Assembly (NCBI GenBank): GCA_039679375.1
Contig: JBDKVA010000129.1
Location: forward strand, 1-22,392
DNA length: 22,392 bases
Direction: 5' to 3'
Origin: JBDKVA01 sp039679375
GTDB taxonomy: Bacteria > Bacillota > Clostridia > Acetivibrionales > DTU013
Part shown: in pieces, positions 13,937 to 20,852 of the stretch
How the letters are laid out: each line of letters opens with the position of its first letter
Position numbering within the stretch: position 1 is the stretch's first letter
Notes under the pieces: model-generated
The model's database searches: none
The model's input: only the letters and a program-made list of their open reading frames with translations
What the model was told of the DNA's origin: nothing
Made by a program: the position numbers and the translations under genes

Positions 13937-14013
13937 TGGAGCATAGCGAGTCTTGCTCCAAATAAGTGATTTCGCTAAGCGACAATCGCGATAGGCGATT
14001 TTGCTAAGCAAAA
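13937..14013. repeat. Run of four short consecutive hairpins
   Basis: TGGAGCA/TGCTCCA (13937-13960), TCGC-TAA-GCGA (13972-13982), AATCGC-GATAG-GCGATT (13984-14000) and TTTTGC-TAA-GCAAAA (13999-14013). Two share a TAA loop and related TTYGC / GCRAA arms. No gene fits here. It may be part of a leader RNA for the short peptide downstream. Confidence 0.55.
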
Positions 14014-14076
14014 TGCGCCACCGGAGGGGCTCGATGTTCCTTCAATTTTGATTTACTGAAAAGGAGGGGATCGTAG

Positions 14077-14166
14077 TTGGAAAATCCAAAAAAACATATT
14101 ATATTCGTATTTGCTTATCTAGTCTTTGCTATTATTGTAGCTTTAATCGTTGCAAAATTATTTTAA
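14077..14166 (+). CDS. 29-residue single-pass membrane peptide
   Basis: A TTG start with AAGGAGGGG upstream gives MENPKKHIIFVFAYLVFAII, then VALIVAKLF and a TAA stop. A charged N-terminus (ENPKKH) leads into a 20-residue hydrophobic helix, ending with a lysine. The very strong ribosome binding site makes translation likely. It precedes a membrane sensor kinase by ~140 bp on the same strand. It may be a small membrane regulator or a toxin-like peptide; I recognise no family. Confidence 0.6.
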   Translation: MENPKKHIIFVFAYLVFAIIVALIVAKLF

Positions 14167-14245
14167 TTCAGCAAAGTTTTACAGGGTAATATGGTACGCG
14201 ATAAATGCAATCAACTGAAGATCGCAGATCTGCGTTGCCGGGTAC

Positions 14246-14274
14246 TTGATTGTATTGCACATACAGGATATACT
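14246..14274 (+). promoter_or_regulatory. Promoter of the sensor kinase gene
   Basis: TTGATT (14246-14251), 17 bp, TATACT (14269-14274). Just upstream lie the 12-bp palindrome CGCAGATCTGCG (14224-14235) and flanking CAATCAA / TTGATTG arms (14208-14214, 14246-14252) that overlap the -35, a possible operator. Confidence 0.65.
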
Positions 14275-14308
14275 AAATATGGTATTCATCTAAGGAGTGT
14301 GTGCATTT

Positions 14309-15217
14309 GTGAGTAAAAAAATCAACCTTTACCAGGGTAAAACGGTTCTGATGATCATAGTACTGAACTTATCCCAGATCGCACTGATTGCTGCCGTATT
14401 ATTCTACCTTGTTGATACGGAAGGGGATTTGAGCCTTGTCTCAGATCCCTGGATTCTCATACTACTGTTTATGATTTTAGCAGCTATTATCATAAACAGC
14501 ATGGCTGCATTCCGGAACAGGTCCAGCCTGGTTCGCACGGCATATCAGTTTCAGCTGCTGCAGGACACTCTTGGCAAACTGGAAGATCTCAATACGACCT
14601 TGAGAGCTCAGAGACATGATTTCATGAATCAATTGCAGGTCGTCTATTCTCTCATTGAAATGGATGAATACAAAACCGCAGCAGAGTATATTGAAAAGGT
14701 ATACGGCGATATCCAGAAGGTCAGCCGGGTCATGAAAACTTCAAATGCCGCTGTAAACGCACTGCTTCAGGCTAAGCTTCTGACCTGTGAGAAATCAGGG
14801 ATAACGGCTGAACTGGATGTAACGACCCAATTAAAGGATCTGGCTATCCCTTCGTGGGAGTTTTGCAGGGTATTGGGAAACCTATTGGATAATGCCATTT
14901 ATGCGCTTCAGGAAAAAAGGGGCGACAGGCTGCTGAAGATCGAATTGCGGGAGGATTTGAAATACTACTATTTTAAGGTGAGTGATAATGGTGATCCGAT
15001 TCCCGGGCACCTGCACGAGAAGATTTTTGAGCCCGGGTTTACTACCAAAGGCGACAAAGGAGAAGGAATGGGTCTTTCCATCAGCAAGGACATCATTAAA
15101 AATTATGGCGGGACGATCCGCCTGATAAGCAATGCCGATATGACTGCTTTTGAAGGTTATATTCCGAGACCTGTAGCAAGTCTTGAAGCATTGAATAATG
15201 AAAGCAACAATCAGTAA
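14309..15217 (+). CDS. Membrane sensor histidine kinase, SPOB/CitA-like fold
   Basis: A 302-residue kinase. Two transmembrane helices (about 11-34 and 48-67) with a loop of only ~13 residues mean there is no extracellular sensor domain, so it senses the membrane or a membrane partner. The phosphoacceptor is His103 in QRHDFMNQLQ (SPOB_a type), followed by an HATPase: N-box NLLDNAIYAL (191-200), G1 DNGDP (226), GFTTKGDKGEGMGLSI (243-258). The likely partner is the LytTR response regulator at 17535, four genes downstream on the same strand. The GTG at 14309 is chosen because AAGGAG is 11 bases upstream; a GTG at 14297 overlaps that site. A terminator is not seen before nfeD. Confidence 0.88.
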   Translation: MSKKINLYQGKTVLMIIVLNLSQIALIAAVLFYLVDTEGDLSLVSDPWILILLFMILAAIIINSMAAFRNRSSLVRTAYQFQLLQDTLGKLEDLNTTLRAQRHDFMNQLQVVYSLIEMDEYKTAAEYIEKVYGDIQKVSRVMKTSNAAVNALLQAKLLTCEKSGITAELDVTTQLKDLAIPSWEFCRVLGNLLDNAIYALQEKRGDRLLKIELREDLKYYYFKVSDNGDPIPGHLHEKIFEPGFTTKGDKGEGMGLSISKDIIKNYGGTIRLISNADMTAFEGYIPRPVASLEALNNESNNQ

Positions 15218-15285
15218 AGAAGACATTTCAGCAATCACAGCGTATCATTTATAGATTATGTATTACATTATGCCCGGAATGATTA

Positions 15286-15291
15286 TATAAT
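15286..15291 (+). promoter_or_regulatory. Candidate -10 element before nfeD
   Basis: A consensus TATAAT stands ~70 bases before the GTG start of the NfeD gene. The sequence 17 bp upstream (TTACAT) is a weak -35. The gap from the kinase gene is 141 bp. Confidence 0.4.
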
Positions 15292-15358
15292 GGCTTTGTA
15301 ATGGCAAACAGGACACTTTGCTTTAGTCCCGTTTAGCAGTGAACAGGGGGTGTTGAAG

Positions 15359-15865
15359 GTGGATTTTTCATTGATATTGGCAGGTATAAGCTGGTTGCCG
15401 CTTATTGTTATTGTAGCCGGACTAGCGCTTGTAATCCTTGAAATGTTTATACCTGGTTTTGGTGCTCCGGGCATTATAGGTGTAATATTACTGGCAATTG
15501 GCATAATAATGTTTGCAGAAACACCGCTCCAGGCATTGATCATGATCGTAATCATACTCGCTATCCTTGGAGTGGCTCTTGTGCTGGTCCTGCAATCGGC
15601 GTCCAAAGGCCGGCTGTCCAAGCATCTTGTGTTAAACGATTCATTGAATGACAGCGAAGGGTTTTCGGCTGTGGATGATCTGAATTACTTTATCGGCAGC
15701 GAAGGCGTGACTCTTACGGTTTTGAGGCCATCAGGCACGGCGGATTTCAGCGGTGTCAAGCTGGATGTTGTATCTGATGGTGAGTTTATACCGAAGGGTT
15801 CTACCGTTATCATTGCGAAGGTGGAAGGAAACAGGATCGTTGTAAAACAGAAGCCAAAAGTGTGA
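15359..15865 (+). CDS. nfeD: NfeD-like membrane protein
   Basis: A 168-residue short-form NfeD. Three to four hydrophobic segments fill residues ~5-80 (including LALVILEMFIPGFGAPGIIG, with the family's Gly/Pro turn), then a C-terminal soluble OB-fold from ~105: IGSEGVTLTVLRPSGTADFS, then GEFIPKGSTVIIAKVEGNRIVVK. Family knowledge: NfeD proteins pair with flotillin/SPFH proteins and organise them in membrane microdomains; this short form has no ClpP-like protease domain. floA follows 42 bp later, which supports the pairing. The GTG at 15359 has AGGGGGTG six bases upstream; TTG 15353 and GTG 15350 are less well placed. Confidence 0.88.
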   Translation: MDFSLILAGISWLPLIVIVAGLALVILEMFIPGFGAPGIIGVILLAIGIIMFAETPLQALIMIVIILAILGVALVLVLQSASKGRLSKHLVLNDSLNDSEGFSAVDDLNYFIGSEGVTLTVLRPSGTADFSGVKLDVVSDGEFIPKGSTVIIAKVEGNRIVVKQKPKV

Positions 15866-15907
15866 TTTGTAAGGGAACATGGCCAAATTTAGCATGAAAG
15901 GGGCTTA

Positions 15908-16906
15908 ATGATAATGAGTACTTTTTTACTCATGGGTGTTATTATTGCAATTATTGTTTTTTTGTTTATATTTTTTAATTTTATACCGGTGGGGCTTTGG
16001 ATATCGGCTTTCGCGGCAGGAGTGCACGTTGGTATTTTCACACTGATCGGGATGCGTCTCAGAAGAGTGAGCCCTGTCAAAATCATTTTACCATTGATCA
16101 AGGCTTCAAAGGCTGGTCTTGACATCAATGTAAACCAGCTCGAAGCTCACTATCTTGCAGGCGGTAATGTTGACAGGGTCGTCAATGCTCTTATTGCGGC
16201 CTACAGGGCTGAGCTGAACCTCCCGTTCGTAAGGGCCGCGGCAATCGATCTGGCCGGCAGGGATGTGCTGGAAGCCGTTAAAATGAGCGTAAATCCTAAG
16301 GTAATTGAGACGCCGAATATATCGGCTATGGCGAAAGATGGAATCGAGCTTCTTGTCAAGGCGAGGGTTACGGTGAGAGCCAATATTGACAGGCTGATCG
16401 GCGGCGCCGGTGAAGCGACTGTCATCGCGAGAGTAGGCGAAGGTATTGTTACGACGGTAGGCAGCTCTATGTCGCATAAGGACGTTCTGGAAAATCCCGA
16501 TTCGATCTCCAGGACGGTGCTGAGCAAGGGGCTTGATGCCGGAACAGCTTTTGAAATACTGTCCATTGATATCGCGGATGTGGATGTCGGCAGGAATATC
16601 GGTGCACAGCTCCAGACGCTGCAGGCTGAAGCCGATAAGAATATAGCTCAGGCAAAGGCTGAAGAGAGGCGTGCTATGGCAGTTGCAAAGGAGCAGGAAA
16701 TGAAGGCTCTTGTGCAGGAAATGCGCGCCAAGGTGGTGGAATCGGAGGCAGAGGTGCCAAAGGCTATGGCTGTAGCATTAAGCAGCGGAAAGCTGGGAGT
16801 GATGGATTATTACGGAATGCAAAATATGATCTCAGACACCCAGATGCGCAATTCCATTTCGCATTTGGATAAACCCAATGAATCCGAAAGCATTACCAAA
16901 AAATAG
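15908..16906 (+). CDS. floA: Flotillin-like membrane microdomain scaffold FloA (YqfA)
   Basis: A 332-residue protein, close to the 331 of Bacillus subtilis FloA. A hydrophobic N-terminal hairpin (residues ~3-48, LLMGVIIAIIVFLFIFFNF and WISAFAAGVHVGIFTLIG) anchors it in the membrane. An SPFH/band-7 domain follows (KDGIELLVKARVTVRANIDR, GAGEATVIARVGEGIVTTVG), then an Ala/Glu-rich coiled coil (QAEADKNIAQAKAEERRAMA) and the family end GKLGVMDYYGMQNM. It forms oligomers in functional membrane microdomains and influences signalling, secretion and envelope fluidity. Its partner nfeD precedes it; a kinase and a response regulator flank the operon. The ATG 15908 has AAAGGGG four bases upstream; ATG 15914 is possible. 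Confidence 0.95.
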   Translation: MIMSTFLLMGVIIAIIVFLFIFFNFIPVGLWISAFAAGVHVGIFTLIGMRLRRVSPVKIILPLIKASKAGLDINVNQLEAHYLAGGNVDRVVNALIAAYRAELNLPFVRAAAIDLAGRDVLEAVKMSVNPKVIETPNISAMAKDGIELLVKARVTVRANIDRLIGGAGEATVIARVGEGIVTTVGSSMSHKDVLENPDSISRTVLSKGLDAGTAFEILSIDIADVDVGRNIGAQLQTLQAEADKNIAQAKAEERRAMAVAKEQEMKALVQEMRAKVVESEAEVPKAMAVALSSGKLGVMDYYGMQNMISDTQMRNSISHLDKPNESESITKK

Positions 16907-16916
16907 AAAGAAGTAG

Positions 16917-17531
16917 ATGATTATGGGTAATTTGGGTAATAATTTATATAAAGGCTTTCTTAGCGGAATTGATACCGGCAGGCAGAATATGAAAAGGACA
17001 CCGGAGCCGCCTATGAAGTTTTACACGACAGGTTACCGCAGTGCTGCAAAGCCGTCGGCGCGGAAATATGGGAACTCCCCTGCCGGAAGTGATGACGTGC
17101 AGGACCAGTCCAGTGCAGTTGCCGGTACAGAGGCTGGCATGTTTGCCGGAACAGGAGCAGTTATGAAGGCTGGCATATTTACCAATATTGGAGTTGCAGG
17201 TTCTATTGCCGGGAATGCTAATGGCACAGCCGGCAGCCCGGCCGGCGCATCCGGTATGACAGGGGCTGCCTCAGTGAAGGATTCATCCGGCAAGACAGGA
17301 ACCACACTTATGAATGGTGTGTCAGGAAATGCAGGTTTATCCACTCGGATAGGCGAAACGAACGGAATGGATATGTCAGGCCGTGCACAGGCATCAGATA
17401 GCGGCAGGAAAAAAGCCAATTCAAACAAGACGGGCTTTCAGCTTGATTTTTCAGACGAAAGCCTGTTAAACGGCATCATATTATCGGAAATACTTGGGAA
17501 GCCGAAATACTTGCGAAAAGGCCGGTGGTAA
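16917..17531 (+). CDS. Unknown Gly/Ala/Ser-rich protein between floA and a response regulator
   Basis: A 204-residue protein I do not recognise. The N-terminal ~45 residues (NNLYKGFLSGIDTGRQNMKR, then TPEPPMKFYTTGYRS) and the last ~30 (FQLDFSDESLLNGIILSEIL, then GKPKYLRKGRW) look structured. The middle (~50-170) is low-complexity Gly, Ala, Ser and Thr with Met, probably disordered. There is no signal peptide. It starts 10 bp after floA and ends 3 bp before the response regulator start, so it is surely co-expressed with both. It could be an adaptor bringing the scaffold and signalling proteins together; that is speculation. The ribosome binding site (GAAAGAAG) is weak and ATG 16923 is an alternative. 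Confidence 0.75.
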   Translation: MIMGNLGNNLYKGFLSGIDTGRQNMKRTPEPPMKFYTTGYRSAAKPSARKYGNSPAGSDDVQDQSSAVAGTEAGMFAGTGAVMKAGIFTNIGVAGSIAGNANGTAGSPAGASGMTGAASVKDSSGKTGTTLMNGVSGNAGLSTRIGETNGMDMSGRAQASDSGRKKANSNKTGFQLDFSDESLLNGIILSEILGKPKYLRKGRW

Positions 17532-17534
17532 TGA

Positions 17535-18287
17535 TTGAGCATCAGAGTGCTGATTGCGGATGATGATACGGGCATGCGGCTGGTTTTGAAAAAAGCCATA
17601 GAAAAAGCAGACAGCTTTATGATAGCAGGTGAAGCGGAGGACGGCGATGCCGCTCTCCGCCTTTTTGACAGCCTGCGCCCGGAAGTCGTGTTTCTTGACG
17701 TGGAGATGCCGCTGGTTAGCGGGATCGAATGTGCTAAAAAAATAGCGGACATCGATCCAAAAACCATTATCATATTTGCAACAGCGCACGGTGAATACAT
17801 GCCGGATGCGTTTGAAGTCTATGCCTTTGATTATCTTGTGAAACCATTTAAAATAGACCGCCTGAATCAGACTTTGGAGCGGATCATAAGTTTGGAAGCT
17901 GTAAAGCCTCGCATTACCGTAACAAGGCCGCCGAACCCTGCCAGGGCTCCGGAAAAGCTCATAATACGCAATAAAGAGGGGATCAGCCTTGTGGATATGG
18001 ACGAGATCATCCTGATACAGCGTGAAGACAGAAGCACGGTCATATACACTTCGCAGGAACGGTTTACCACCTCGGAGGGCCTTAGTGAACTGGAAGAGAA
18101 GCTTGACAGCGACTCGTTTTTCCGATGCCACAAATCCTACATTATCAATCTCAATGCCATCAGCAGAATTTACCCTTATGGGCGCTGGACCTATATTGTC
18201 AAGCTCAAAGGCACAGACAGGGACGCCCTGCTGACACATGATAAATATGAGGAACTGGAAAAGCTGTTCGCCGGGGACCATCAGTGA
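17535..18287 (+). CDS. LytTR-family response regulator
   Basis: A 250-residue DNA-binding regulator. The receiver domain (1-~120) has acidic Asp9-Asp11, phosphoacceptor Asp55 in VVFLDVEMP, Thr83 and Lys103 in DYLVKPF. The LytTR DNA-binding domain covers ~140-245 (ISLVDMDEIILIQREDRSTV, FFRCHKSYIINLNAISRIYP). It is AgrA/LytR-like and would be phosphorylated by the SPOB-type kinase at 14309-15217, since such kinases commonly pair with LytTR regulators and no other kinase is near. The start is a TTG at 17535, 3 bases after the preceding stop, with weak GGTGG upstream, suggesting translational coupling. No terminator is clear after its stop, and the 195 bp up to the tRNA show no gene. Confidence 0.9.
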   Translation: MSIRVLIADDDTGMRLVLKKAIEKADSFMIAGEAEDGDAALRLFDSLRPEVVFLDVEMPLVSGIECAKKIADIDPKTIIIFATAHGEYMPDAFEVYAFDYLVKPFKIDRLNQTLERIISLEAVKPRITVTRPPNPARAPEKLIIRNKEGISLVDMDEIILIQREDRSTVIYTSQERFTTSEGLSELEEKLDSDSFFRCHKSYIINLNAISRIYPYGRWTYIVKLKGTDRDALLTHDKYEELEKLFAGDHQ

Positions 18288-18405
18288 AGTATCAGAAGTA
18301 TTAATTATCTGCATGTCATTCTGAACAAGTAAATAATATTTAACAGCTGCGCCATATATTATATGACCTGCCATATGTTACTGGATAAATTTGTTCTCAA
18401 AATGC

Positions 18406-18434
18406 TTGCAATATAGCATATGCGGTGTTATACT
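18406..18434 (+). promoter_or_regulatory. Promoter of initiator tRNA gene
   Basis: TTGCAA (18406-18411), 17 bp, TATACT (18429-18434), about 48 bases before the tRNA. Confidence 0.7.
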
Positions 18435-18482
18435 GTATAAGCGGTTGCGAAAAGAAGTAAAGCAATTGTATATCTATTATAT

Positions 18483-18559
<77 letters not shown>

Positions 18560-18562
18560 TTT

Positions 18563-18599
18563 AAAAAAAACTCCTAAACAATATATAAGAGTTTTTTTT
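18563..18599 (+). terminator. Terminator after tRNA-fMet
   Basis: AAAAAAAACTC (18563-18573) pairs with GAGTTTTTTTT (18589-18599) around a 15-base loop, ending in eight T residues. The symmetry would also serve the minus-strand gene at 18658. Confidence 0.85.
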
Positions 18600-18657
18600 A
18601 TGTTCATATAAGATTGATTGATGCAAAAAGCTTCAGCATCATATGAAAATATTTAGT

Positions 18658-18996
18658 TTATTTTCTTGCAATCATAAGGAACTTTATATTTTTACCGTCG
18701 CAGAGCTCAATAACCTGTGCTTCCCTCATGACAGACTCTATGGCGAACAGTGTAAATCCGTCTTGTATAAGGGATTCCCAGTACATGCCGCATTCATTTC
18801 GGATTAAACCGACCTTTTTGATAAATTTGCCCAGACCATTTATATTATCAAGTCGAAGATATGTAGAATTAAGTAAAGCCTTATAATCTTCTGCCTTACC
18901 GGGCATATGGAAGAGGCCTTTTTCCAGATCGGATAAAAATCCGTTAATATCCCTCGCAGCCAATACGAATTTATTATCAGGTAGTTTTTTTGCCAT
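18658..18996 (-). CDS. Unknown 112-residue protein
   Basis: A soluble mixed alpha/beta protein beginning MAKKLPDNKFVLAARDINGF and ending VIELCDGKNIKFLMIARK. It has no signal peptide, membrane segment or motif I can name; two cysteines (in RNECG and ELCDG) are too few for a metal site by themselves. The ATG at 18996 is chosen because GAGGGGG stands seven bases upstream; an in-frame ATG at 19026 lacks such a site. It stands alone, pointing to the tRNA-fMet terminator. A possible 196-bp inverted-repeat element begins just upstream at 19028. Confidence 0.7.
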   Translation of the reverse strand: MAKKLPDNKFVLAARDINGFLSDLEKGLFHMPGKAEDYKALLNSTYLRLDNINGLGKFIKKVGLIRNECGMYWESLIQDGFTLFAIESVMREAQVIELCDGKNIKFLMIARK

Positions 18997-19027
18997 ATCG
19001 ATACCCCCTCTTTTTATCTCAACCATA

Positions 19028-19223
19028 GTACGTCCAGATAACCATATGAGTTACCTATGAAATATATTTATGCGCTATCCTTGATTAAAATTCTTAAATT
19101 CATTATCAAGGGAAAATAATGAATTTCATAGCCTTTACCGGAACATTCCGGCTCTTTTTACGCATATTAATAAGAAACTCGAAAAATGATTTAATATTTA
19201 TGTATTGAAAATTCTGGACGTAC
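19028..19223. repeat. Possible 196-bp element with 11-bp terminal inverted repeats
   Basis: GTACGTCCAGA (19028-19038) and TCTGGACGTAC (19213-19223) are perfect inverted copies. Inside are an 11-bp hairpin (19096-19106 with 19116-19126), CTATGAAAT/ATTTCATAG arms (19055-19063, 19123-19131) and CCGGAA-CA-TTCCGG followed by CTCTTTTT (19138-19158, terminator-like). No ORF is present. It may be a miniature mobile element; no target duplication is clear, so the call is tentative. Confidence 0.4.
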
Positions 19224-19234
19224 AATGTATAATA

Positions 19235-19271
19235 ATATCAAATCGTGATTATAATAATCGTGATTTGATAT
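19235..19271. promoter_or_regulatory. Palindrome upstream of the ATPase gene, possible operator
   Basis: ATATCAAATC (19235-19244) and GATTTGATAT (19262-19271) are perfect inverted copies; the interior also holds the direct repeat AATCGTGATT (19241-19250 and 19257-19266). The centre lies ~55 bases before the GTG start. Autoregulation or a short-lived RNA hairpin are both possible. Confidence 0.45.
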
Positions 19272-19306
19272 ATTGTATATTACAGATGACGTTGGAGGGA
19301 TGAGCA

Positions 19307-20698
19307 GTGTTCGTTGGCAGGCAAAATGAACTTGACTTCTTAAACAATAGATATAATAGCCAAGGTGGGCAATTGATCGTTTTGTATGGGCGCAGGCGTG
19401 TGGGGAAAACAGAAACTCTGCGCGAATTCTGTAAGAGTAAAGAACACGTCTTTTATTCCTGTACCGAATGTACCGACGATCAACAGCTAAAAGCGTTCAG
19501 CCGCCGCATCCTTTCAAAAGATATTCCTGCTGCGAAATATATCAAAGAATTTGCAGACTGGGAGCATGCATTGAAAAGTATTGTTGAGTTGCCGGGAAAG
19601 GGTAAGAAATTGCTAGTAATTGATGAATTTTCGTATATGGTAAAAAGCAATTCATCTATTCCCTCTATACTACAAAATCTGTGGGACAGTCAATTAAAGG
19701 ATCAAAGTGTAATGATTATCCTATGTGGCAGTGCAATGTCTTTTATTGAAAAGGAGATTCTTTCGGAAAAGAACCCTCTTTACGGCAGGGCTACAGGTAT
19801 ATTGAAAATGAAAGAAATGGATTTTTATGATGCCATAAAATTCTTCCCCAATCAGACCATTCTGAATAAAATTTTATCTTACGCCGTTTTAGGCGGTATT
19901 CCGCACTATTTAAAACAGTTTGACGTTAGCAGATCGATTGAGGATAACATCAAGACCAATATTCTGCAACGAGGAAGTATCCTGTACAGCGAGGTAGAAT
20001 TTTTGATGCGGCAGGAGCTTCGGGAAACTACTGTTTACAATACAGTGATCGGGGCTGTTGCTCTGGGTAATACAAAGCTCAATGATATCTATCAAAAAAC
20101 GCAGATTGATAAGAATAAGCTTACGGTATATCTTAAAAATCTTATTGATTTAGGTATCATTGAAAGAGAATTTCCTGTTTCAGATGGTATTAAGGAACAG
20201 GCCAATGTCCAAAGAGGGCTATATCAGATCACTGATAACTTTTTCCGCTTCTGGTACGCCTTTGTTTTTCCGAATGTATCTGAATTGGAAGCCGGGGATG
20301 TGGACGGCATCTATGATTATGCTGTGAAGCCGCAGCTTGATGAATACACCTCCCGTATCTTTGAGACTGTCTGCAGAGATTATCTGCGAAAGTTGAATAT
20401 GCAAAACAAATTGCCATTCCATTTCACTAAAATCGGGCGTTGGTGGGACAAGCAGAACGAACTTGATATCATGGCGACAGACAAAGAGAAGAATCATTTT
20501 ATACTGGGTGAATGTAAGTTTAAAAACTCAGATTTTGATTTATCAGATATGAACAGCACCATTACTAAGTTCAAATCTATGAAAAAGGATGCGAAGGTTT
20601 ACTATTACCTGTTTTCAAAAAGCGGATTTACGGATGAGGTCATGAAAACTGCGAAGGAGAAAGATATCAGGCTTGTTTCGGTTAATGACCTGATTTAG
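19307..20698 (+). CDS. ATPase_2 / DUF234 protein (archaeal-type ATPase with nuclease-like C-terminus)
   Basis: A 463-residue cytoplasmic P-loop protein. Residues 1-~210 are the AAA-like ATPase: FVGRQNEL start, Walker A YGRRRVGKTE (27-36), Walker B LLVIDEF (102-108) and sensor ILCGSAMSF. A winged-helix segment lies at ~240-300. The C-terminal DUF234 region (~310-463) carries NELDIMA (Glu385, Asp387) and LGECKF (Glu402, Lys404), the spacing of a PD-(D/E)XK nuclease core. The biological role is unknown; related genes are frequent in archaea and Clostridia and are often thought to move horizontally. The GTG at 19307 has GGAGGG seven bases upstream. It is a single-gene unit with a palindrome upstream. 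Confidence 0.9.
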   Translation: MFVGRQNELDFLNNRYNSQGGQLIVLYGRRRVGKTETLREFCKSKEHVFYSCTECTDDQQLKAFSRRILSKDIPAAKYIKEFADWEHALKSIVELPGKGKKLLVIDEFSYMVKSNSSIPSILQNLWDSQLKDQSVMIILCGSAMSFIEKEILSEKNPLYGRATGILKMKEMDFYDAIKFFPNQTILNKILSYAVLGGIPHYLKQFDVSRSIEDNIKTNILQRGSILYSEVEFLMRQELRETTVYNTVIGAVALGNTKLNDIYQKTQIDKNKLTVYLKNLIDLGIIEREFPVSDGIKEQANVQRGLYQITDNFFRFWYAFVFPNVSELEAGDVDGIYDYAVKPQLDEYTSRIFETVCRDYLRKLNMQNKLPFHFTKIGRWWDKQNELDIMATDKEKNHFILGECKFKNSDFDLSDMNSTITKFKSMKKDAKVYYYLFSKSGFTDEVMKTAKEKDIRLVSVNDLI

Positions 20699-20775
20699 GA
20701 TGCCGCGGGCGAAGCTCAAAGTTATAATGTAATGCTCACCTTTTTGGATGCTTTGCCAATATGGATAAAAACATC

Positions 20776-20804
20776 TTGACGTATCATTGGATAAGACATA
20801 CAAT
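20776..20804 (+). promoter_or_regulatory. Promoter of the TetR/acyl-CoA synthetase operon
   Basis: TTGACG (20776-20781), exactly 17 bp, TACAAT (20799-20804). The -10 and the transcription start fall within the palindrome at 20800-20837. Confidence 0.85.
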
Positions 20805-20837
20805 AAGCTTGTTGAACATGTTCAACAAGCTTATTGT
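20800..20837. promoter_or_regulatory. 38-bp perfect palindrome, probable TetR operator
   Basis: ACAATAAGCTTGTTGAACA (20800-20818) is followed directly by its exact reverse complement (20819-20837). It overlaps the -10 and start site and lies 15 bp before the TetR start codon: the classical place for autorepression. It is longer than usual TetR sites, so it may bind two dimers or fold as an mRNA hairpin. Confidence 0.85.
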
Positions 20838-20852
20838 TCAGAGAGGAAACTC

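Noticed and set aside
14034..14051. Five-codon mini-ORF (MFLQF) after GGAGGGG
   Set aside because: The ribosome binding site is good, but five codons with no conservation evidence are not enough to call a gene; it is recorded only as possible leader translation.
17481..18374. 297-codon minus-strand frame over the response regulator
   Set aside because: The plus strand encodes a complete receiver and LytTR domain; the minus frame has no domain or ribosome binding site.
20811..20826. LexA box in the TetR palindrome (GAACATGTTC)
   Set aside because: The half sites GAAC and GTTC are separated by 2 bases, not the 4 needed for LexA; the palindrome is fully explained as the TetR operator.
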